Position numbers and translations under genes: made by a program
Assembly (NCBI GenBank): GCA_946811185.2
Contig: OX328109.1
Location: forward strand, 44,314,129 to 44,378,128
From: Hippopus hippopus
Taxonomy: Eukaryota > Mollusca > Bivalvia > Cardiida > Cardiidae
Direction: 5' to 3'
DNA length: 64,000 nucleotides
Shown: positions 9,601 through 18,819 of the stretch, piece after piece
Position numbering within the stretch: the stretch's first letter is position 1
Layout of the letters: the number at the start of each line of letters is the position of its first letter
The notes under the pieces: model-generated
What the model was told of the DNA's origin: nothing
The model's database searches: none
What the model saw: only the letters and a program-made list of their open reading frames with translations

Positions 9601-12504
9601 ACAAAAACTTTCAATTGAGTATCATTTGATTTGTCATCTGCATATGCCTTCAATTTGGACCAGTCTAAAATTTGCTGTATGCTACAGAGATAAGAGGGTT
9701 TGATGGTAAATTTTAAGTCTACGAACCTTGAGTTGTCGACTCCCCGTCTGTTCCCGCAAGTGGTACAACTCCTTTGTCTACTTTAATACCTGGTATGATG
9801 TTTTTGTCCTTAAGAACCTGCAATGGATAATCATATTAAATGTGAGGTTTGGAAATATTTCTTAAACTCTTAACCAAATTACATATGTAGACTTTTCCAA
9901 ATTTCACAAAATCCAGAGTTTTTCACTCTAACACCTGTCTCTGTTTACTGATTTCATTTTGACACTTATGGGTTAAAATGTTTATTGACTTATTGATCAG
10001 ACATCTAACTGACAGACAATCACAAAGTAACCCTTTACCACACAATTCGACTTCAAATGACCCTTTTGAAAACATTGTGGGAAAAGGAGAAAATGCTGGT
10101 AACCAGCATTTTATCCTTTTTCCACAATGTTTTCCACCCTATCAAAGACAAACTCCATCATTTGAACCACATTTAAAATGTCGTCTGCAAATGCTTTCAA
10201 TTTGGACAGGCCTATACTTTGCTTGTGTAGTAAATGGTAAAGAAAGGCCATCAGTACTTACAGATTATAATTATAACCTTAAATTTGGTTATATTTGACA
10301 AAGCATATACATGTTATATTACAGGCAACTGTTGCCAGGTAAAGTAAATGAACACTTACATACATATTTAATAATTTACTAAATGAACAAACTTTTTTTG
10401 GGTGTGTAACTGTCATTTCTCATTTCACACACTGTCATTTCTCATTTCTATTTCAATATTCACTCATATATTGCCCCTCACCATATTTGGTATCTAGCCT
10501 GTCAATGTACATTGATAACACAAGGCCAGTACGTCTTAATGGTGACTTGAAAATATTCAAACAAATGTTGACAAATCCTTTCGACTATTCCAGTACTCAA
10601 GTACTCGATCTAAAAGAGACTGAGTACTGAGTACTCTATTGGTACTTTCTGCTACTAATCAATCCTTTCTCTAAATTAATGTAAAAAAAATGAAAATACT
10701 GATCACTACATTTTCAGCACACTAATAGTATGTTGTATCAAGCCAAAATAAAAAAAAAATTTATTGTCGAATCTATTTTTTTATCAGAAAACTTCACGAC
10801 AACTGCTTTATCCTTTAAGCCATGGTGAATCAAAAAGCTGACTTAGAGCAAGTAAGTCTATGGGGATACAGAATTTGATGAAATATTTATTGCCACTAAC
10901 TATAATAGATTCATCAATGCATCCTTCACTTCAAGTACTGATACCCTATTCTTTCAGCTATGGGTATGTTTTTTACAGTGGGTGCCAATGTACAATTCTG
11001 ATAAATAACCTTCTAGGATCATGGATTTTACCCAGGACCTCTAGGTCCAATGGCAAATGCTCGACCACATCATTACAAAGCAAGGCAGTATACTGTATTT
11101 GTGGATATAATATACGGGTGTCAAAGAGTTTGCAAATTACAGATTACGAACATTTTGCGTAAGGATATGTTTGCAAATTCAAGACAATCGTTTTTTGTTG
11201 GTATACTTGTGGTAAAATACGCAAACAGAACAGTTTGCATATCTTTCAAATTGATGAAATCGCAAGAATTTCCATCCCCTTATGCAAACACAAGCTATAG
11301 GTATGTTTATATGTATCCTGAGGGATAGACCAGTATAAAACCAGACAAATTTACCAACTTCCTACATACTTTTACAAATGGTGTCCCATCCTCTGTTTTC
11401 TGATACAAGGTTTCATGGAAGAGGATTACACCACTGATATTTTCAGCAACACATTTATCAGATGTAAACAGAAGCTCTCTGTAACGACGACGGTTTTCTT
11501 CCGAATTCTCAAGCCCAATGCTGGCAAACCTTTTACCAATGGTTCCTGAAATAAGAGGTTGATTTTAAGGTTTTCAGACCAAAAGCAGAAATTTCATTAC
11601 TATTCTTTTTAAAGATCTTCAAATATGGACATAAAAACTTTGCTAACAATGTCAGTCTTAAATGTGTTTAGTTAAGAGCTAACTCTTTACCACACCACAA
11701 AAATGTAGACTCATCCAAACTGAAAACACTTGACAACATTTAAAATGTGGTACAAATGATGGAATTTGTCTTTGATAGGTTAGAAAACAATTGTGGAAAG
11801 AGGAGAAAATGCTGGTTACCAGCATTTTCTCCTTTTCCCACAATGTGTTCAAAAGGAGAAAATGCTGGTTAAAATGCTGGTTACCAGCATTTTCTCCTTT
11901 TCCCACAATGTTTTCAAAAGGCTTCTTCCTCAGAGCTGTCAAAACTCGAGATTGTGTGGTCAAGAGATTGGAATGTTGCAACCCTTTGCTCTATTTTTTC
12001 AAAAATCTTGACTGCAGGGGTGCATGTCTATTAAGCTGTATTGGTACACTAATGAATCAAACATTGAACGTTTTACTGAATGCTGGAAATAAGACTGTAG
12101 AGAAAAAAACTTCTGGTCCACAATTAAATCAAATTACCACACAGCCCCGAGTTTTAAAAAGCTTGAGGAAGAAGGCTTTTGACAACATTGTTGGAAAAGG
12201 AGAAAATGCTGGTTACCAGCACTTTCTGTTTTCCCACAATATTTTCAAAAGCCTTATTCTTAGAGGGTCAGCAAACCCCAAGATTATGTGGTAAAGGGTT
12301 AACTTACCATCTCCAATGTCCTTTTTTCTACTTTGAATAAACCTGAAATGTCTATTTTATTTCCTTAGTTGAGAGAGGGTCAAACATAATACCTGTGGAT
12401 TCATCGGCAGCCAGTATACCTTTGCCCTTGGCAACAATGGCGTTGGCAATGCCACGGAGCTCATTCTCTTGCTCTGGGGTCAGATAAGTAGGAAATGATG
12501 GCAT
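3603..12504 (-). CDS. ALDO: Fructose-1,6-bisphosphate aldolase, class I (8 coding exons, complete)
   Basis: Spliced CDS, complement of 3603..3695, 4478..4677, 6287..6461, 7170..7253, 8917..9077, 9727..9817, 11370..11545 and 12393..12504. These sum to 1092 nt, or 363 aa plus stop, the normal length for animal aldolases. The enzyme reversibly cleaves fructose-1,6-bisphosphate to DHAP and glyceraldehyde-3-phosphate in cytosolic glycolysis and gluconeogenesis. Visible family residues, counting Met as 1, are Asp34 in LAADEST, Lys147 in [11 protein letters not shown], Glu188 and Glu190 in VPIVEPEVL, the Schiff-base Lys230 in [10 protein letters not shown], the phosphate-binding region [17 protein letters not shown], and the C-terminal Tyr in [10 protein letters not shown]. 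All introns are GT/AG and all phases agree. The start is [10 protein letters not shown], just downstream of an acceptor, so the 5' UTR is spliced. Introns carry MITE-A copies. The symbol is at family level because the A/B/C vertebrate paralogues do not apply. The product call is very secure. Confidence 0.97.
3811..4124 (-). mobile_element. tRNA-derived SINE, full length
   Basis: Reading the minus strand from 4124 there is a tRNA-like head with an A-box-like TTGCTCCGTCGGTAGCG and a B-box GGTTCAATCCC (4065-4075). An unrelated body follows (GGAAAGCATGGATAGG and neighbours), then a short tandem CAAT tail at 3811-3835. Fragments of the same family lie near 8285, 19105, 57293, 58300 and 61130. It sits in the last aldolase intron. 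Confidence 0.8.
4201..4218 (-). other. Candidate 18-nt microexon, copy 2 (FMVRAK)
   Basis: Identical 18 nt to the copy at 4344-4361, bordered by ACCCATTGCAG and GTTAGTTTG on the minus strand. Inclusion would keep the aldolase frame before the final exon. Confidence 0.4.
4344..4361 (-). other. Candidate 18-nt microexon, copy 1 (FMVRAK)
   Basis: On the minus strand it is bordered by ACCCTTTGCAG and GTTAGTTCG, so it reads as a phase 0-0 exon of six codons. It repeats the last six residues of aldolase exon 7 and differs by one synonymous codon (AGA for CGA). Usage is unknown, and simple duplication debris is equally possible. Confidence 0.4.
4478..4677 (-). CDS. ALDO: Aldolase coding exon 7
   Basis: Acceptor CTATTTCAG, donor GTAAGG. 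It encodes [20 protein letters not shown] through [11 protein letters not shown]. Its last 18 nt (FMVRAK) are repeated twice downstream at 4344-4361 and 4201-4218, each copy with splice-like borders. Confidence 0.97.
4806..5013 (-). mobile_element. MITE-A copy in aldolase intron
   Basis: Inverted copy: CTTTACCGAACGATAAAATT on the left, hairpin GGAGAAAATGCTGGTTACCA, and AAAGAGGTAA on the right. It lies between exons 6 and 7. Confidence 0.8.
5355..5583 (-). mobile_element. MITE-A copy in aldolase intron
   Basis: TTTTTACCAAACAACAAAAT start, near-perfect hairpin at about 5467-5520, and end TGTTTAGTAAAGGATTAA. Confidence 0.85.
6090..6228. repeat. Imperfect palindrome (fold-back) in aldolase intron
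   Basis: Arms of about 60 bp: TATAGTGTTGTCGTATATCG... on the left and its near reverse complement ending GGACAACACTATA on the right. The centre is TCGCCAAGGCGCAAC. No TIR/TSD signature is clear. Confidence 0.65.
6287..6461 (-). CDS. ALDO: Aldolase coding exon 6 (Schiff-base lysine)
   Basis: Acceptor CTTTTACAG, donor GTATGGTC. It contains [18 protein letters not shown], with the Schiff-base lysine of class I aldolases, and ends RGVPAAVPG in phase 1. Confidence 0.97.
6600..7135. repeat. Decayed MITE-A pieces
   Basis: Remnants at about 6620-6727 and 6985-7130 keep AACATTGTGGTAAAAGGAGC-like and CCTTACCAAACAATAGA-like stretches. Their right halves are degraded. Confidence 0.5.
7170..7253 (-). 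CDS. ALDO: Aldolase coding exon 5
   Basis: An 84-nt exon of 28 codons. It holds [20 protein letters not shown] with the catalytic glutamates. The acceptor is TTTTCTAG. A perfect 25-bp hairpin (7281-7332) lies about 25 nt upstream of that acceptor. Confidence 0.97.
7274..7341. mobile_element. Tiny palindromic insertion with 11-bp direct repeats
   Basis: Perfect 25-bp arms (7281-7305 and 7308-7332) with a 2-nt loop, extended imperfectly to CATCTTT/GAAGATG. The block is flanked by an 11-bp direct repeat AAGGTAAATCA at 7263-7273 and 7342-7352. It looks like a hairpin insertion with target duplication in the aldolase intron upstream of exon 5. Confidence 0.6.
7425..8110. repeat. MITE-A half (7425-7570) and MITE-C right part (7960-8110)
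   Basis: 7425-7570 carries the MITE-A arm AAAGCATTTGCAGAAGACAA but stops in the hairpin. 7960-8110 ends TTCACAAAGCATGGCTCAT, the MITE-C terminus. The sequence between is unassigned. Confidence 0.5.
8500..8898 (-). mobile_element. Tandem MITE-A copies next to aldolase exon 4
   Basis: A partial copy at about 8500-8690 is followed by a near-complete copy at 8690-8898. The latter has a hairpin TGGAAAAAGGAGAAAATGCT/complement at about 8787-8841 and a terminus TGTGGAAAAGGGTAAA, only 19 bp from the exon 4 boundary at 8917. Confidence 0.7.
8917..9077 (-). CDS. ALDO: Aldolase coding exon 4
   Basis: Acceptor ACATGTAG, donor GTAAGC. It encodes [20 protein letters not shown] and [14 protein letters not shown], including the active-site Lys147 (Lys146 in the usual numbering). 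Confidence 0.97.
9153..9690 (+). repeat. Three MITE-A fragments in aldolase intron
   Basis: TTAACCCTTCACCACACAAT at 9151 begins a truncated copy. Decayed hairpins follow at 9350-9480 and 9490-9690, the last ending in CTTCAATTTGGACCAGTCTA and a degraded terminus. Confidence 0.6.
9727..9817 (-). CDS. ALDO: Aldolase coding exon 3
   Basis: Begins after CATTGCAG and ends CAA G before GTTCGTAG. It encodes [16 protein letters not shown] and [12 protein letters not shown], a conserved barrel strand and loop of class I aldolases. Confidence 0.96.
10028..10245 (+). mobile_element. MITE-A copy in aldolase intron
   Basis: AACCCTTTACCACACAATTC start, hairpin at about 10075-10132 and GCAAATGCTTTCAATTTGGA. 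The right terminus is degraded to GTAAATGGTAAAG. Confidence 0.8.
11370..11545 (-). CDS. ALDO: Aldolase coding exon 2
   Basis: Acceptor CTTATTTCAG, donor GTATGTAG. It encodes [20 protein letters not shown] through [18 protein letters not shown], the family's substrate-binding N-terminal region. Confidence 0.96.
11673..11975 (-). mobile_element. MITE-A copy with duplicated hairpin
   Basis: Normal termini (AACTCTTTACCACACCACAA left, GATTGTGTGGTCAAGAGATT right), but the hairpin half GGAGAAAATGCTGG occurs three times, at about 11800, 11856 and 11872. The element is lengthened to about 300 bp. Confidence 0.75.
12126..12301 (+). mobile_element. Symmetrical MITE-A copy
   Basis: Both ends are of the CACACAATCCCGAGTTTTAA type: left ACCACACAGCCCCGAGTTTT, right the inverse ending ATTATGTGGTAAAGGGTTAA. 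Normal copies have two different arms, so this one looks like a gene-conversion or hairpin-templated product. It lies 92 bp from aldolase exon 1. Confidence 0.75.
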
Positions 12505-12516
12505 CTTTCTTTATTT
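12393..12516 (-). CDS. ALDO: Aldolase first coding exon, with 12 nt of 5' UTR
   Basis: The acceptor TTTTTTTTACAG lies just upstream on the minus strand. Twelve UTR bases follow, then ATG at 12504. The exon encodes the N-terminal helix and the ADEST segment with the catalytic Asp. It ends in phase 1 (ACA G) at a GTATTATG donor. The upstream acceptor shows that at least one non-coding 5' exon exists. Confidence 0.95.
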
Positions 12517-12559
12517 CTGTAAAAAAAATTGAAAGAAAAAAATCTGAGGAATGCTGTTT

Positions 12560-12830
12560 AGACAAGATTTCACCCAGTGACCTACTGTTTGACCTGTCTT
12601 GATCCATTTCAATATCATCAAGACAAACATTCTGACCAAGTTTTGTAAGTATCTGGCTGAAAATATGGCTTCTACAGAGCACACAAGGTTTTTCTAAATT
12701 TTGTTCATGTGACGTTTTTTTTTTCTTTTAATTGTCTGACCCAATTTGAAACTCATGCTAGATATTATCAAGACAAACACTCTGACTAACTTACATGATT
12801 ATCAGATTGAGAATGAAGAAACTAGTGTAG
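12560..12830. repeat. Two decayed units of the 145-bp satellite
   Basis: Matches the 22.3-24.0 kb array by eye: CAGTGACCTACTGTTTGACC, ATCAAGACAAACATTCTGAC and GAGCACACAAGGTTTTTCTA. It lies just upstream of the first aldolase coding exon. Confidence 0.6.
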
Positions 12831-13744
12831 CCGAGTGCTCTTTTTATCAATTTAGTGATGTGATACCATTTATTCCTTTCTTGCAATTAAAATCCTTTTT
12901 ATTAGTTTAGACTCTTTCGAACCTCGCATCATATTTACGTGCCTCCTGTGCAGTACAAGTTTGTAGGATGAGCAAGACAGTCGTCTTTGTCTGAAAAGAA
13001 GAAAATTATCTTTTGTCGTTTGCTGAAGTTTAAATAATGGTTCATAGGTGTAGGTGAAAACTTCCAAACACTAGGTTTTAGTTGCAATATGCTGACTTTC
13101 TGCATTTATTTTGTTTTCAGCCTTTGTTATTGTTGGAATTGTATTCAGTTTTCGCGTGACATTTGAAATGGCGGCATATATTACTAACTAAAGTTTTGTC
13201 ATGGTTTCACCAACGTGTTTGCAAGTTTCTTAATTTATTGCACTTTTATTACACCTTAACAACATTTAACAGACAACTCACGGTGTGTGTGGCGAGATTG
13301 ACAGGCCTTGTTTTGTGTGAGCTATAACAATTCCACAAATTGGTGAGTTGAAACGTGTATTTTTGTACAATATGTTTTATGTGTACATTGCTTGTAAGAT
13401 TGTCATTACATGCATTTCAACCAGTACTTTCACACTAAGCTAGAACTGGAGGTCATAGTTGTCATAGCCTGTGTAAATTTGTGAAAGTCATTTGCATCCT
13501 TATTTCATTTAGACTTATTCATGTAGAAGTATTTGTATTTTGTATTTATATTTGTATCTGTAAGTTCTATTTCAGGAGCACAGTTTTTATGGTTTTTAAA
13601 CTTGTACTTAAAATGTGTTTTGTATCGTATTGCAGATACATGTGCTGTAGTAGATCCTGAAGAAGTAAAAGGATATTTATAAACTTTCGTTCTTGTCCTA
13701 CTTTCATCTCGTGCAAACAATTGTGACCTTTTAGTAGTTTAGTA

Positions 13745-14170
13745 AGCTTTATAGGCAGAGCAGGCAACACTAGAATGCACACAAGGTTTTTCTAAGACTT
13801 TTCCAAGTGACCTATTTTTTGAACAGATATGAACTAATTTCAGACTTGTTTGAATGTCATCAAAAGAAACATTCTGACTAAGTTTCATGAGTATTGGACT
13901 CAAAATGTAACATTTAGAGTGCACACTAAGTTTTTCTAAGATTTGTCCCAAGACCAACTTTTTTACCTGATAAGACCCAATTTCAAACTTGTCCAAAATA
14001 TTACGAAGACATTATAAACATTCTGACCAAGTTTCATGAGTATTTGACTGAAAATGTGGCCTCTAGAGTGGACAAAAGGTAATTTTTGAGAACTGCACGA
14101 TGGACAACGAGGGACACAGCATGATCACAAAAGTTCACCTTGAGCACTTTGTACTCAGGTGAGCTAAAAA
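13745..14170 (+). mobile_element. 3' end fragment of the Helentron-like element
   Basis: Two or three 145-bp-like units are followed by the terminal block GATCACAAAAGTTCACCTTG and the hairpin GAGCACTTTGTACTC, then AGGTGAGCTAA. The same terminus is seen at 25.1 kb. Confidence 0.7.
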
Positions 14171-14285
14171 AGTACTCGGATTGAGTCTGAAATTTTGGGG
14201 GTCATTTGGGGTTGGTTAAATTTACCATGCCATTTATCTAAATTCAGTTTTACATTCTAAGTCTAGCCATCTGATTGGCTGAAAT

Positions 14286-14628
14286 TTTTCTCCCTTTTCC
14301 ACAATGTTTTCAAAAACTTTCTTCTTCAGGGTTGTTGCAAGCCTGGAATTGTGCAGTAAAGTGTTAACCCATTACCAAAATGGAGTGATCCCGATGGAGT
14401 TTTAACAATCCTTTAGGAAATATTGTGGGAAGTGAGCTTTAGAAAATATTGTGGGAAAAGGTGAAAATGCTGGTAACCAGCATTTTCTCCTTTTCCCACA
14501 ATGTTTTCTACCCTTCCCAATCTAAATTCAAATTTTTGCCTCACATTTAATGTGTTGTCCTGCATAGGCTTTCAATTTGGACCATCCCCAATTTTTTTTT
14601 TTTGTATGTGAAAGACTTAAGGGTTAAA
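14286..14628 (+). mobile_element. MITE-A copy, with preceding half copy
   Basis: A half copy at 14286-14368 abuts a full copy (GTTAACCCATTACCAAAATG, hairpin at about 14450-14505, end GACTTAAGGGTTAA). Confidence 0.7.
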
Positions 14629-14648
14629 TACATGTATACCTGAAAGCG

Positions 14649-14855
14649 TTAATCATTATCTTGCTAATTAACTAAAATGAAATTTTTAATTCGATCATTA
14701 AAACCCAAATATTGCTATTTCAAAGCCATGTTTTGGAGAGTAATATCTCCTTTTCGGACAGTGTAGATCCAAGATCAGACTGCACGCTCTGTGCAGTCTG
14801 ATCTTGATCCATACTGTCCTCAAAAGGTCAGAGTCCTTAAAAGCCACAGGGTTAA
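14649..14855 (+). mobile_element. MITE-B copy
   Basis: TTAATCATTATCTTGCTAAT start, core GACTGCACGCTCTGTGCAGTC, and end CCACAGGGTTAA. Confidence 0.8.
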
Positions 14856-15094
14856 GGGTAAAATATACCTGAAATATTGTAGAGAGCTGTGTAAATCACA
14901 GTTCAAACCAACAAAAAAAGTACTGACAGAGCAATCGGCAATAAGACATGGCAAATAGTAGAGACAAATACTTGACCTTCAGTCAGTTATTTGCACTTTT
15001 GACTGATAAAACTATCAGGACACTCAAACATCATCATTTATCAAATACTGACTTCTATTCTGCTGAACTAACACATTTACCAGTCATATACCAA

Positions 15095-15325
15095 CTCCGC
15101 AAGTCTTTACCAGACGACAAACTTTGAGACTTGACCAAATTCAAAGCTCTTGCAGATGACGTATGAAATAGCAAAACCAATGTAAGTTGTCCAAGAATGT
15201 GTAATAAACATTGTGGGAAAACAGGAGAAAATCCTGGTTACCAGCATTTTCTCCTTTTCCCCACAATGTTTTCAAAAGCCTTTCTTCCTAAGGCCGTAAA
15301 GAACTCCGGATTCTGTTGCAAAGGA
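15095..15325 (-). mobile_element. MITE-A copy
   Basis: AGTCTTTACCAGACGACAAA start, hairpin around ATCCTGGTTACCAGCATTTT, and end GTTGCAAAGGATAAAA. It borders the TIR-derived satellite on its left. Confidence 0.75.
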
Positions 15326-15639
15326 TAAAATCTTTACCACACAAATCCCATCTTTTAACAACCCTTATGTGATTTAGGTTTAACTATATACCACAAAATC
15401 CAAGTTTTAACAATCCATATGTAATTTAGGTTCAACTCTATACTACACAATCCAAGGTTTTAACTACACTTATGTAATTTAAATCTTTACCATACAATCA
15501 AAGTTTTGACAACCCTTATGTAATTTAGGTTTAACTCTATACATGTACCTCACAATCCAAAGTTTTAACTACCCTTATGTAATGTAGGTCTAACCCATAC
15601 CACACAATGACAACCGTTATGTAATTTAGGTTTAACTCT

Positions 15640-15861
15640 TTACCACACGATCCCGACTTTTAATGACCCTGAGAAAAAAGCCTTTTAAAACATTGTGGGA
15701 AAAGGAGAAAATGCTGGTAACCAGCATTTTCTCCTTTTCCCACAATGTTTTCTACCCTTCCCAAATCAAATATCAATTTTTCAGTCACATTTATTTTGTC
15801 GTCTGCAAATGCTTCCAATTTGGACCAGTCTAAAATTTTGTTGTTTGGTAAAGAGTTAACC
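15640..15861 (+). mobile_element. MITE-A copy inside the satellite
   Basis: Near-consensus: CTCTTTACCACACGATCCCG start, hairpin at about 15692-15748, end TTTGGTAAAGAGTTAA. It serves well as the window's reference copy. Confidence 0.9.
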
Positions 15862-16014
15862 TTTTACTACACAAATCCCCAGATTTGACAACCTTAATGT
15901 AATTTAGGCTTAACTCTTTACCACACAGATCCCAAGTTTTAACAACCCTTATGTAATTTAGTTTTTACCCTTTACCACACAAATCCCAGTTTTAAAAACC
16001 CTTATGTGTAATTG

Positions 16015-16243
16015 AACCCCTTCCCAAACAATCCCTGGTTTTCACGACCCTGAAAAAGAAACCTTTTGAAAACACTGTGGGAAAAGGAGAAAACGCTGGT
16101 CACCAACATTTTTCTCCTTTTCCCACAATGTTTTCTACCCTTCCAGAACAAATTTCAACTCTTGAGTCACATTAATTTTGTTGTCTGCAAATGCTTTCAA
16201 TTTGGACCAGTCTAAAATTTTATTGTTTGGTAAAGAGTTAAGT
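16015..16243 (+). mobile_element. MITE-A copy inside the satellite
   Basis: CCCCTTCCCAAACAATCCCT start, slightly imperfect hairpin (CGCTGGTCACCAACATT), and end TTGTTTGGTAAAGAGTTAA. Confidence 0.85.
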
Positions 16244-16304
16244 TTAACTATTTACATGTACCACACAATCCCAAGTTTTAACAACCCTTATGTAATTTAG
16301 GTTT

Positions 16305-16530
16305 AACCCATTACTGAACAATCCCTGGTTTTTACGACCCTGAGATAGAAGCCTTTTGAAAACATTGTGGGAAAAGGAGAAAATGCTAGTAACCAGCATT
16401 TTCTCCTTTTCCCACGTTTTCTACCCTGCTGGAAACATATTTCAATTTTTGAGTTATGTTTATTTTGTCATCTGCAAGCGCTTTCAACTTGGATCAGTCT
16501 AAAATTTTGTCGTTTAGTAAAGAGTTAACC
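16305..16530 (+). mobile_element. MITE-A copy inside the satellite
   Basis: TTACTGAACAATCCCTGGTT start, hairpin at about 16368-16415 missing a few bases of one arm, and end CGTTTAGTAAAGAGTTAA. Confidence 0.85.
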
Positions 16531-16756
16531 CTTTACCACAAGCATTTACCACACAATTCCCAGTTTCAACAACCTTTATGTAATTTAAGTTTAACCATTT
16601 GCCACACAATCCCCATCTTTAACAACCTTTGTGCAATTTAGGTCTAACCGTTTACCACAAGCATTTACCACACAATTCCCAGATTTAACAACCCTTATGT
16701 AATTTAGGTTTAATCACTCGCCACATAATCCCAGTTTTAATAACCTTATGTAATTC

Positions 16757-16945
16757 AGGTTTGCCCCTTTACCACACAATTCCCAGCACTGACAACACTG
16801 AAAAAGCAGGTTTTTAAAAAAATGTGTTTTCTACCCTTTCTGATACAAATCCCATCATTTGAGAATCATTTTGTTTGTAGTCCACAAATGCTTTGAATTT
16901 GGACCAGTCTAAAAGTTTGTCCTTTTGTAAAGTTGTTAAAGGAAT
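16757..16945 (+). mobile_element. MITE-A copy lacking the central hairpin
   Basis: CCCTTTACCACACAATTCCC start and CTTTTGTAAAGTTGTTAAAG end, with the family's outer arms. Only AATGTGTTTTCTACCC remains of the hairpin, so the palindrome seems to have been deleted. Confidence 0.7.
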
Positions 16946-17079
16946 CTGCAGCAGACAATATTTTGAAAACATCCTTTTGAATGCAGATACTGGTAATCGA
17001 CAATAATTGACCCTTTACCCTACAATCCTTTATTTCAACAACCCTGATGAAGACAGTTTTTGCACACATGTACATACTG

Positions 17080-17640
17080 TATTATAAGGCCCCAATACAC
17101 AATCAATTTTTTCAATTAACTGATGTCAACTAATTGATATCAACTGCCAGTAATTAACCAAAAAAATCATTGTGGATTGGGGATATTGATAGAGAATTTA
17201 AATTGAAACAATTTCAGTTAAGCAAATATTTACGGATCAAAGTTCCTTTGATATTTATTGACAGCTTGTCATTTAAAGTGATTGTGTTTCATTTCAAGGA
17301 TTTTGATCAGAATGAAAACTGAAGCTTAAAAAGTTGAAGAAAAAAAAACACTGATCATGCATGAGGAATGTCAATTAATTGAATCAATAAATTAATATCA
17401 AAACAAAAGAATCGATAGACTTTTATTAGTGTATGGGTATATGAAGGGGAAAATGGTTGAAACCAACACAATTTTTTTCTACCCTTTCAAAAACTAGTCT
17501 TAACATTTCGGTCATATTCCATTTATTTTGTTTCAATGTACAGCAGACATAAACGATAAACTATGCTCCTAATGTCTACCAATAGTACTACACTAAATAT
17601 CATAGCAGCAAGTGACCTATCCATACACAGGCAATTTGAA
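17080..17640. other. Unassigned AT-rich intergenic stretch
   Basis: No exon, repeat family member or convincing signal recognised. A run of TTAATTGA/TCAATTAA motifs around 17100-17410 may be a decayed fold-back. Confidence 0.4.
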
Positions 17641-17644
17641 GCTC

Positions 17645-17792
17645 AGAAAATAATGTCCGACATCAAATTCGTAGAAAACGAGGGATAAGGAGAAAATCCT
17701 GGTTACCAGCATTTTCTCCTTTTCCTGCAGTGTTTTCAAAATCCTTCTTTGTCAGGGTCGGTCAAACTCAGGATTGTGTTGGAAAGCGTTAA
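17645..17792 (-). mobile_element. MITE-A right half
   Basis: Keeps the hairpin GGAGAAAATCCTGGTTACCA and terminus ATTGTGTTGGAAAGCGTTAA. The other arm is gone. Confidence 0.6.
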
Positions 17793-18115
17793 ACCTAAAT
17801 TCATGTTGATAGCCGTAAGTTACCAGAATTCTGTCAATGTCTCATGCTGTAAAATTTATTTTGTGAGAAAATAAATCTTAATAAGGACTTACCGTACTGT
17901 AATTCTGAATTTTGACAATTCCCTAAGGCAATTGTATAAAATTTGTTCTGCTACTCAGTTTAATACAACAGATAAAACTATCCCCCAAAATGTACACCCG
18001 GATGCAAAATAAAGATATTCAGGCTTGGGTAACCATGGAAAAAGAACAGACAAACATTATTTTGATCAGTAAATGTTGTACTAATAACTGACATTTCTTT
18101 AACCTAATAGTAGAG

Positions 18116-18352
18116 TATTAAACCCTATACCACAACAATCCCGAGTTTTAATGACCCTGAAGAAGCCTTTTGAAAACATTGTGGGAAAAGAAAAAAAATG
18201 CTGGTAACCATTAACCATTTTCTCCTTTTCCCCACAATGTTTTCTACCTTACCAGAAACAAATTCCATTATTCAAGCCACATTTAAATTGTCGTTTGCAG
18301 ATGCTTTGAATTGGAGAACCTACATTTCTGTTGCTCGATAAAGACTTAAAGG
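18116..18352 (+). mobile_element. MITE-A copy
   Basis: TTAAACCCTATACCACAACA start, disturbed hairpin with a duplicated AACCATTAACCATT centre, and end CTCGATAAAGACTTAA. Confidence 0.75.
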
Positions 18353-18396
18353 GCCAATAAACCAAGTGTACATGTTACTGTATAAACTATACTATT

Positions 18397-18600
18397 AAGA
18401 TTAGGGTATCCTAATGGGGATTTCTGTAACATCGCCTTTCATCACAGAAAAAAGTACAGATTCGGCTAAGACTCAGGCAATCCGTAATCGATCGGCCTAT
18501 AGATGCTGGGTCCCCGCATTGATTATGGATTACCAGAGTCTTAGCCAAATCCATACGATGTTACATGAATCCCATTAGGGTGCCCTATCCTTAAGACCCC
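18397..18600. repeat. Large imperfect palindrome (fold-back element)
   Basis: The left arm TATCCTAATGGGGATTTCTG...GGCTAAGACTC is matched by the reverse complement at 18520-18595 (GAGTCTTAGCC...CCCATTAGGGTGCCC). Arms are about 80 bp. Confidence 0.65.
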
Positions 18601-18819
18601 AATAAAAGCAGTTTCAATATTGCAATTATCAAGAACGTCAACAATGTGGACAGTGTAGATCAAAGATCAGAATGCATGATTTCTGCTATCTGGTCTTAAT
18701 TTACACTGGCAGCAAATGCAACTATTGCACTGTAGTGGAAGTCACTTTAAGGCATAAGCATGCATGAAAGTGACACTCAAAATATGTTTGAGACATGTGC
18801 TTGCTTAGTCGATATACAT

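Larger units (their letters stand above)
15325..16800 (+). repeat. Satellite built from the MITE-A terminus (units of about 53-58 bp)
   Basis: At least ten units of the form TTTACCACACAATCCCAAGT + TTTAACAACCC + TTATGTAATTTAGGTTTAAC. The first part is the MITE-A left terminus; the last part is a linker not seen in dispersed copies. Three full MITE-A elements (15640-15861, 16015-16243, 16305-16530) are embedded, each replacing or extending one unit. Confidence 0.85.

Noticed and set aside
11791..12294. 167-aa open frame
   Set aside because: It runs through two MITE-A copies (the [16 protein letters not shown] translations recur wherever the hairpin occurs), so it is not a gene.
13140..13340. 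Alternative aldolase promoter (GGCGGC patch near 13.17 kb)
   Set aside because: No clear donor or core promoter element was found; not better supported than the 27.7-kb candidate, and both remain unproven.
15325..16800. CRISPR-like direct repeats
   Set aside because: The genome is eukaryotic, the units are contiguous and diverged, and they derive from a transposon terminus.
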